This document shows, one piece after another, positions 58,754-64,000 of a DNA stretch of 64,000 nt (the stretch's first letter is position 1; the number at the start of each line of letters is the position of its first letter). The notes under the pieces are model-generated. The model was not told where the DNA came from. It made no database searches and saw only the letters and a list, made by a program, of their open reading frames with translations. Both the position numbers and the translations under genes were made by a program. Source of the stretch: Ophioceras dolichostomum (lineage: Eukaryota > Ascomycota > Sordariomycetes > Magnaporthales > Ophioceraceae); NCBI GenBank assembly GCA_003049485.1, contig PYST01000146.1:24752-88751 (forward strand), in the 5' to 3' direction.

Positions 58754-60712
58754 ATGGAAGACGATAGACAGGCAACGGCGGCTCGGCTTCCTTTTAAGCA
58801 GGGCCAGAAGCGGGCGGTTCTCCCCAGCTCCCAAGCCGCCCACCTCTTCACCGACTCCAGTGAACCCGCCACATTCTCGAGCGATGACGACCCTTCCCTC
58901 GACAACTATGTCGACGGCAGTCGAAAGAGAAGGCGACACGTCGGCTCCTGGTACAGGCACGAACCGCAGAACCTCTCGTCTGATGCCGCCGTCGAGGGTT
59001 CCGACGGAGCTGTGTCCCGGCCGCCTCTGGCAGCCAACAGCGGCCCGCCCAGGAAACTGAGGCGGGATCTGGACAGCGGCGTTTGGCTTCCCAGCGACGA
59101 CGAGCTGCCCGTCGCGGAAGAGGAGCCAGTCTTGCCCGTGCCCCGCGCCGCTCGTGCAAGGGTATTATCTCGCGCCACAAGCGTCCGGAACATCTCTCCC
59201 GACGAGCTGCGCGCGCAGGCAATCATCCAGACCTGCATCGACGAAGGCAAAGAGAACGTAGATCTGACGTGAGTTCTGTGCTTTCTTATTCAATGTTACC
59301 CCTCTGTTGGTTTTTGTATCTTATGTGACAGGGGCCCTCGGTCCATCATCCCTTTGATGTGCATGCCCCGCATTCTGCCTCATTGCACGCCCGGTACTGA
59401 CATACTCGACCAAAACAGAGGCATTGGCCTTCAGGCGATCGCCGGCTCCACAATCCGGCCACTCTCCGAGCTGCAGGTCCACCCGACCGTAGTTCAGGAC
59501 GTCGCTTTCGAGCCGCGCGAGCCATCACTGAAACTCTATATGGGTCGTAACGTCCTCCGCCGCATCCCCGCAGCCGTCTTTGACCTCACCGCGCTTACCG
59601 TGCTAAGCCTGCGCGGTAACCGCCTCCAGGAGCTGCCCCCTTGCATCGGCAGGCTCCGCAACCTGGTGGAGATCAACGTCGCCCAGAACTCCCTAGGATG
59701 GCTCCCGCGCGAACTCCTTGGCCTGTTCGCCGCCTACGGGGGCAAGTTGCAGCGCGTCCATCTGCACCCCAATCCCTTTTGGCAGGCCACGCCAACAGTG
59801 GAAGGCCGCGATAAGTCTGACGCCAGCTTCACCACCACATCCCAATCCTCCGTAGCCCATGTGCACGGAACCACACCTTCTTCGCTCAGGTCACGCACTG
59901 GTCTGACCAGAAATGATTTCCGGGCGAGGATCAACGTCGCCGCCAATCACAGAGCCCTCACCATGGCGCACGCCGAGGGCATCTGCGGGGCCCTCTGCCA
60001 CCGTTCTCCAGTGCAGTACTTCGACGGCCGCGGCGTCAACGTCTCGTCCTTCGACCTCGCCAGCGTCGCCAGAGACCGCGCTCCCCTCCCGACGGAGCCG
60101 CTATTCTCCGAGCCCGCCGGCCCTCACGCCCTCGCGTCCCGACTCTTCCTCGATGCCCCTTCGCTCGAAGTCATCAGCAACGCAGCCACCACCGCCGCCG
60201 CCATCACCACCAACAACAACAACACAACCCCACGAACTCTGCTGGAACTCGGACTGCAGGCGTGCAAGCGCGCCCCCGACTCAGTCAACCTCCGCGCCCT
60301 CATGCCGGACCCGTCGCCAGACCGCCTACTCCATCTGATCGACGAGGCCGTTGCCCAGAGAGAGTCTGGGGGTTACCAGTGCGCCCGGCCGGCGTGCCGG
60401 GGTCGACAGATGGTCGTGCCGCGGACGATGTGGGTTGAGTGGTACATGCTCGGACACAATATCGCGATGAAGAACCCCCCACCACAGACTGGCACCGGCA
60501 CAGGCACCGGCACAGACACCGGCACCGGTACACATCAGCCCAACGATGATGCGCAGCCAGGGCAGCAGCAGCAGCAGCAGCTCTTATTCGCAGTGCACGC
60601 GGACACCCCGCTGGTGCCGTTCCTCTCGCGTGGCTGCTCGTGGCGCTGCCTGCCTACTGTGCCGGAGAAGAATCTCATGCTTGCGCAGCCGGGCGAGGTC
60701 ACTTCGATGTGA
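58754..60712 (+). CDS. Leucine-rich-repeat protein with a Cys-containing C-terminal domain
   Basis: Exons 58754-59268 and 59332-60712 join across a 63-nt intron to give 631 residues from the ATG at 58754. The first 170 residues are charged and disordered, with a basic KRRRH stretch that may be a nuclear signal. A short LRR block lies at about 238-305 (for example ALTVLSLRGNRLQELPPCIG and NLVEINVAQNSLGWLPREL). A region of Ser/Thr and Asn runs follows. The C-terminal part has LLELGLQACKR, then CARPACRGRQMVVPRTMWVEWY (about 522-543), which looks like a conserved and possibly metal-binding element. A GT-rich repeat and poly-Gln come before the final LVPFLSRGCSWRCLP. The role is unknown. LRRs suggest protein binding. 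Confidence 0.8.
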
Positions 60713-61327
60713 GGATTAGGGTAGGTCAGGTCTTGCGGGCCTGTGGTTTGTGTTGTATCAGGAGCTGTGTATTATATAATCTACTTCGAGGCGTCTTAAG
60801 GTCCAATTTCCTGCTATCTATTTCCACGCTCGACGCGGTGGGAAAGCTTGCTTGATTGATCTGCGTCCGCTCCTCGCCGTAAATTCGGCAACGTACACGG
60901 GATGGCACTCTTGGCAACGTAATACTGCTCCCGAACCACCAACAGGCTCACCGCTAAGTTAGGTACCTGGCTTTTGGTGGGGAGCAAGTGGTAGTAGTGT
61001 AGTGGCAATGCCATCGCCCGAGGGAGGTTGCCCCCAATACAGTTAGGAGTGTACAGGTAGGTAATTAGAAAATAATTCCCCAAGAGTGTATCCGGCTGTT
61101 GTCGTAGTCTAGTCTGGCCTATCAAAACGAAGAATTGCCGACAGCCTTAGCAGCTGACGATGTGTCTGTACCACGGACGACCTCACGACTTCAGCGTTAC
61201 CGCCGCTATGCTTCTCTTTCTTTCCTTTTTTTCGACCGGATGCCTTTGCCGTATTTGCGTTTGTCGTATTAACGTCGATATTCCTACCTCTACCCCTTCC
61301 CTGCTTCGCAACAAGATGCACTCTCCC

Positions 61328-61484
61328 TCGGGCCGTTTTTCTTTCATAATACCGCTCGTCCTCTTGATCACTTCTCTCTCTCTCTTCTCTTCGATCATGG
61401 TTACGTCGTGGTATGATCGAAGAGAAGAGAGAGAGAGAAGTGATCAAGAGGACGAGCGGTATTTATGAAAGAAAAACGGCCCGA
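61328..61484. repeat. Near-perfect inverted repeat, arms about 71 bp, 14-nt loop
   Basis: The left arm 61328-61398 is the reverse complement of the right arm 61413-61484, apart from one extra base in the right arm (TCATAAT versus ATTTATGA). The loop is GGTTACGTCGTGGT. The arms include a CT run paired with a GA run. A transcript would fold into one long stable hairpin. No target-site duplication and no transposase were seen. Confidence 0.95.
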
Positions 61485-61494
61485 AAGTTAAGGA

Positions 61495-61543
61495 TAGGGG
61501 CAAGGGCAGGGGCAGGGGCAGGGGCAGGGGCAGAAGGAAGGGC
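61495..61543 (+). repeat. (GGGGCA)n G-rich repeat
   Basis: Repeated GGGCA and GGGGCA units lie directly right of the inverted repeat. They contain enough G4 runs to suggest a G-quadruplex on the plus strand; that is inference. Confidence 0.85.
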
Positions 61544-62577
61544 AGCTGGAGGGGTGGTAGGAGGAGCAGCAGGAGGAGTAGCAGGAAATGTATGAGGGTA
61601 ATATAACGGGAAGAGCGGAGAGCGATAGAAAATGGCCGGAGAGCGGAGGGGTGGTGTTGAGGCCACGAAACCGCACTCCCGGCTCATCCCAAGCCGCCGG
61701 ATCTAGGTTGCCGCGCCGGATGCCCCACAATGCCCCACAATGCACTACGTAGTAGCCTTCTTGCGTTCTTTTTACATTCGTTGCTCTCCACGCGCCTACG
61801 TAGACCGTCCGTCGTCAAGGTTCTGAGTGAGAAGGTATAATAACCAAAGAAAGTCGTAGCTCTGCAGCACGTTGGCTGGAGTTTAGATAGAAATACCTCA
61901 TAGATGTTCATATGACTCAGATCCTTCTGTTAATGTTTACTGCTTGTTTGCTCCATCAGATGTCAGTTCTGATATCACTAAGTACCTAGTATCAGTCTCA
62001 TTACAATGCTTGTTGTTATATGTGACTGACTCCAAGCTTTCTTTTGGATTTGTACTCTTAATCTTGGGCTAGTTGGACTTGAAGCGGCAATGTTCGATCT
62101 TCGAATCTGGCCTCGTCGGCATGTAGCCATCAAAGCCGTCGTATCGCTTACCCGTCTACCCATTTACACTCCACTTATGCCACGCTGTGAGGCCTTCTTG
62201 GAGATGTCTTGTTGGAGGTCCCTCCCAGGGGATCCCTAAGACGCCCGGTAGCACCCGAATCGGCCCCGTATCAACGTCACCGGCTTGTTGAGCCCAAACT
62301 TATTCTGTCACTGTCTCCTTTGGTTAAAGCAGTCGATCCCTATCTGAGAAACTCTCGCATTCAGCCTCTAGGTAGCCTTTCTCTCTTGGACCACCAAGCT
62401 CTGTACAGAAGACACAGGACCGCAAGCACATGAGCACCAGCTCTGTCTGCGCCATTCTGCAAGCCGTCAAAGACACTTGCTTCGTCCTCTTTGCTGCCAA
62501 CAGTCTTTTCAGATTACTCCTATTCTCCCTATCCGCCTACCTACCGGCAAGCCGTTCGTCTACCTCTATCAAACAGG

Positions 62578-63171
62578 ATGCGATTCGAAATCATCTCCCT
62601 CGCTCTGGCGCTGGGCTTCGCGCCCACGCACCAACACCAAGCCCATGCCGCCAGAAGCCGAAGCCGCCCTCCCGAGCCGACCGCCATAGTCATAGAAGTG
62701 ATCGCGCCCCTCACCGCGACAGAAGTAGTGAAGGCCTCTGTGGTTGAGATGGTGATGCCTGGCAGACCGACAATCACCACCAGCTGGCCGAAAACCTGGC
62801 CATCCTCGACCTACTCGAAGGTATTGACGACCGACGTGGGGTTCCCCCACAAGTGGCCGCTCCCCCACAGCGACGACAGGGTGGTGAACTACTTCTCCAT
62901 CGAAGGGCCTCCGGATGGGCTTCCGGACTGCTGGAGGCAGTGCCTCCTCTCGGAGGGAAACAAGACTTATATTGGTCCGATCCAATACTTCCAAATGGAG
63001 ACCATAACCGTCGACGAGTTCTGCCGCACCAAACTCCCTTGGGTCGTCAAATGGTTTTTCGACCATTTGATTTGGTGCATCTGGGGCTTCAATGGTCGCC
63101 CGGGAGAGTGCCAGAATGGCGAGAGCATGAACAACTGGGTGATGGGCTTGTGTGGACACCTTCTGCAGTAG
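62578..63171 (+). CDS. Small secreted cysteine protein, paralog of the one at 28314
   Basis: The ATG at 62578 starts a 197-residue protein with a hydrophobic signal (MRFEIISLALALGFA). A Thr/Ser/Val-rich linker follows, then a C-terminal domain from HKWPLPHSDD. Six Cys occur as LPDCWRQC, EFC, IWC, RPGEC and GLCG. This is the order and nearly the spacing seen at 28314-28949. The copies also share SEG-KTY, PGEC-N and W-x-GLCG. The linkers are not similar, so only the domain is under constraint. The family is not recognised. Secretion is well supported by the N-terminus; function is unknown. The frame is open upstream to 62491, but the Met at 62578 gives the better signal peptide. Confidence 0.8.
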   Translation: MRFEIISLALALGFAPTHQHQAHAARSRSRPPEPTAIVIEVIAPLTATEVVKASVVEMVMPGRPTITTSWPKTWPSSTYSKVLTTDVGFPHKWPLPHSDDRVVNYFSIEGPPDGLPDCWRQCLLSEGNKTYIGPIQYFQMETITVDEFCRTKLPWVVKWFFDHLIWCIWGFNGRPGECQNGESMNNWVMGLCGHLLQ

Positions 63172-63954
63172 GGAAGCGGCCCCAAGCCAGGGCATCAGAG
63201 CTCCATCTCGGTCGGCGGCTTGTCGGCTGAGGATGGGGGTGTGTTGGAGGGAATGACCTGGACAACGCGTTTGCATTCTTTTGGGATCCTGGGGGATGAA
63301 CAGAAGCCAGCACAGCTTATCAGCTTCTCCAGAGCCCCAGAACAGTCGGTATCGGACGAGGTGACCACCGAGCAGTCGATACACGATGAGATAAATGATT
63401 CATTGCATATACAAAGCAGACGGTCGGCCTCGTAGTAAGTTACAGGGGGCTAACAGTCGCGTCGTCATTGTCATGGAGCTTAGCGATCGCATGACGAGGA
63501 CTGTTGCTCAATATATACGTAAGGATATCAAGAGCACAACTCAGCCTTTTGGGCCTTGAGGTCAGCGAAAGCTGACGCAAGAAGGATCACCGGCCTACTA
63601 AGTCTGTCAACGTCCAAACATGTGCGTCGTGCGAAAGTCATATGGAACGCATTGGGCTGGTAGCATGCCTCTCGAGGCCATGAATTTGGAAGGCATCGAG
63701 GACCTATATACACATACAGAAAGAGGCAGCCCGCTTGGGTCTATGAGTGCCACGGTGGATGAGACCAACGGCAGAGACAAGCTATGAGGTCAGGTTTGCC
63801 GATGGTGATGAGTGACGGAAGCTCTGATACGACCTCTTGAAATTTTGCCAGACATGACCAATTCCATCAGATCAAAGATGGAAGACAAGCAAGCATATTT
63901 ATCTTCCTCCACATCCTTCCCCGCATCCCTGAATCACACGCACACCGCCCCCCT

Positions 63955-64000
<46 letters not shown>
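63172..64000. other. Right edge, no gene supported
   Basis: Downstream of the secreted protein there are only short frames. The window ends in a (TC)n tract from 63959 to the last base, so its full length is unknown. Confidence 0.5.
63959..64000. repeat. (TC)n microsatellite at window end
   Basis: At least 21 TC units run to the end of the window without interruption. A possible assembly break point. Confidence 0.95.

Larger units (their letters stand above)
60713..62577. other. Intergenic with long inverted repeat and G-rich repeat
   Basis: This 1.9-kb gap holds the inverted repeat at 61328-61484 and the GGGGCA run beside it. Near 61720-61760 the word TGCCCCACAA occurs twice in tandem next to CTACGTAG. 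No conserved frame or RNA gene was recognised. Confidence 0.5.

Noticed and set aside
1..64000. tRNA, 5S rRNA or CRISPR array
   Set aside because: I looked for B-box-like GGTTCGA words, the 5S start sequence and regularly spaced repeats by eye and found none. A covariance-model scan would be needed to be sure.

Overview
This window looks like nuclear DNA of a filamentous ascomycete (Pezizomycotina, probably Sordariomycetes). Genes carry short introns with GTRNGT-type donors, CTAAC or CTGAC branch sites and YAG acceptors. Coding regions are GC-rich. The recognisable genes are filamentous-fungal: a tail-anchored FHA protein of the STRIPAK complex (HAM-4/PRO45 type), a Kelch polarity protein (TeaA/Tea1), an XlnR-family Zn2Cys6 regulator and an ascomycete laccase ending in DSGL. 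There are no operons. Gene-free stretches of 1-4 kb separate groups of genes. The species is not determined.

Left part (1-29 kb). Positions 400-3836 hold decayed coding sequence: an NB-ARC (NLR-like) remnant, then a second broken gene with two good introns but a one-base frameshift and an in-frame stop. Next come a disordered Pro/Gln/Ser-rich protein (4661-5965, minus), a four-exon XlnR-family activator whose zinc cluster is completed by a 14-nt microexon (6990-11192, minus), a laccase (14796-16801, minus), a five-exon Mgr2 gene of the TIM23 translocase (20210-20924, minus), the HAM-4-type FHA protein (22210-24939, plus) and a small secreted cysteine protein (28314-28949, minus).

Middle (30-46 kb). 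teaA (30952-36006, minus) and the TORC1 subunit gene kog1/raptor (39707-45513, plus) are transcribed divergently from a 3.7-kb gap.

Right part (46-64 kb). A compact run of housekeeping genes: cytosolic aspartyl-tRNA synthetase, a Gemin2/SIP1-type snRNP assembly factor with a large acidic insert, a ribonucleotide reductase inhibitor (Spd1/Dif1 type) with a PIP box, ribosomal protein eS27, a phosducin-like protein of the PLP2 group and a leucine-rich-repeat protein. Beyond these lie a long near-perfect inverted repeat and a second copy of the small secreted cysteine family (62578-63171).

The most unusual items are the pair of secreted six-cysteine paralogs near 28.6 kb and 62.9 kb, the 14-nt microexon inside a zinc cluster, the roughly 157-bp inverted repeat at 61.4 kb, two unrelated 24-nt minisatellites beside genes and a perfect 112-nt tandem duplication. 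Splice models were derived by eye from splice signals, reading-frame continuity and recalled family sequences. No database search was run.
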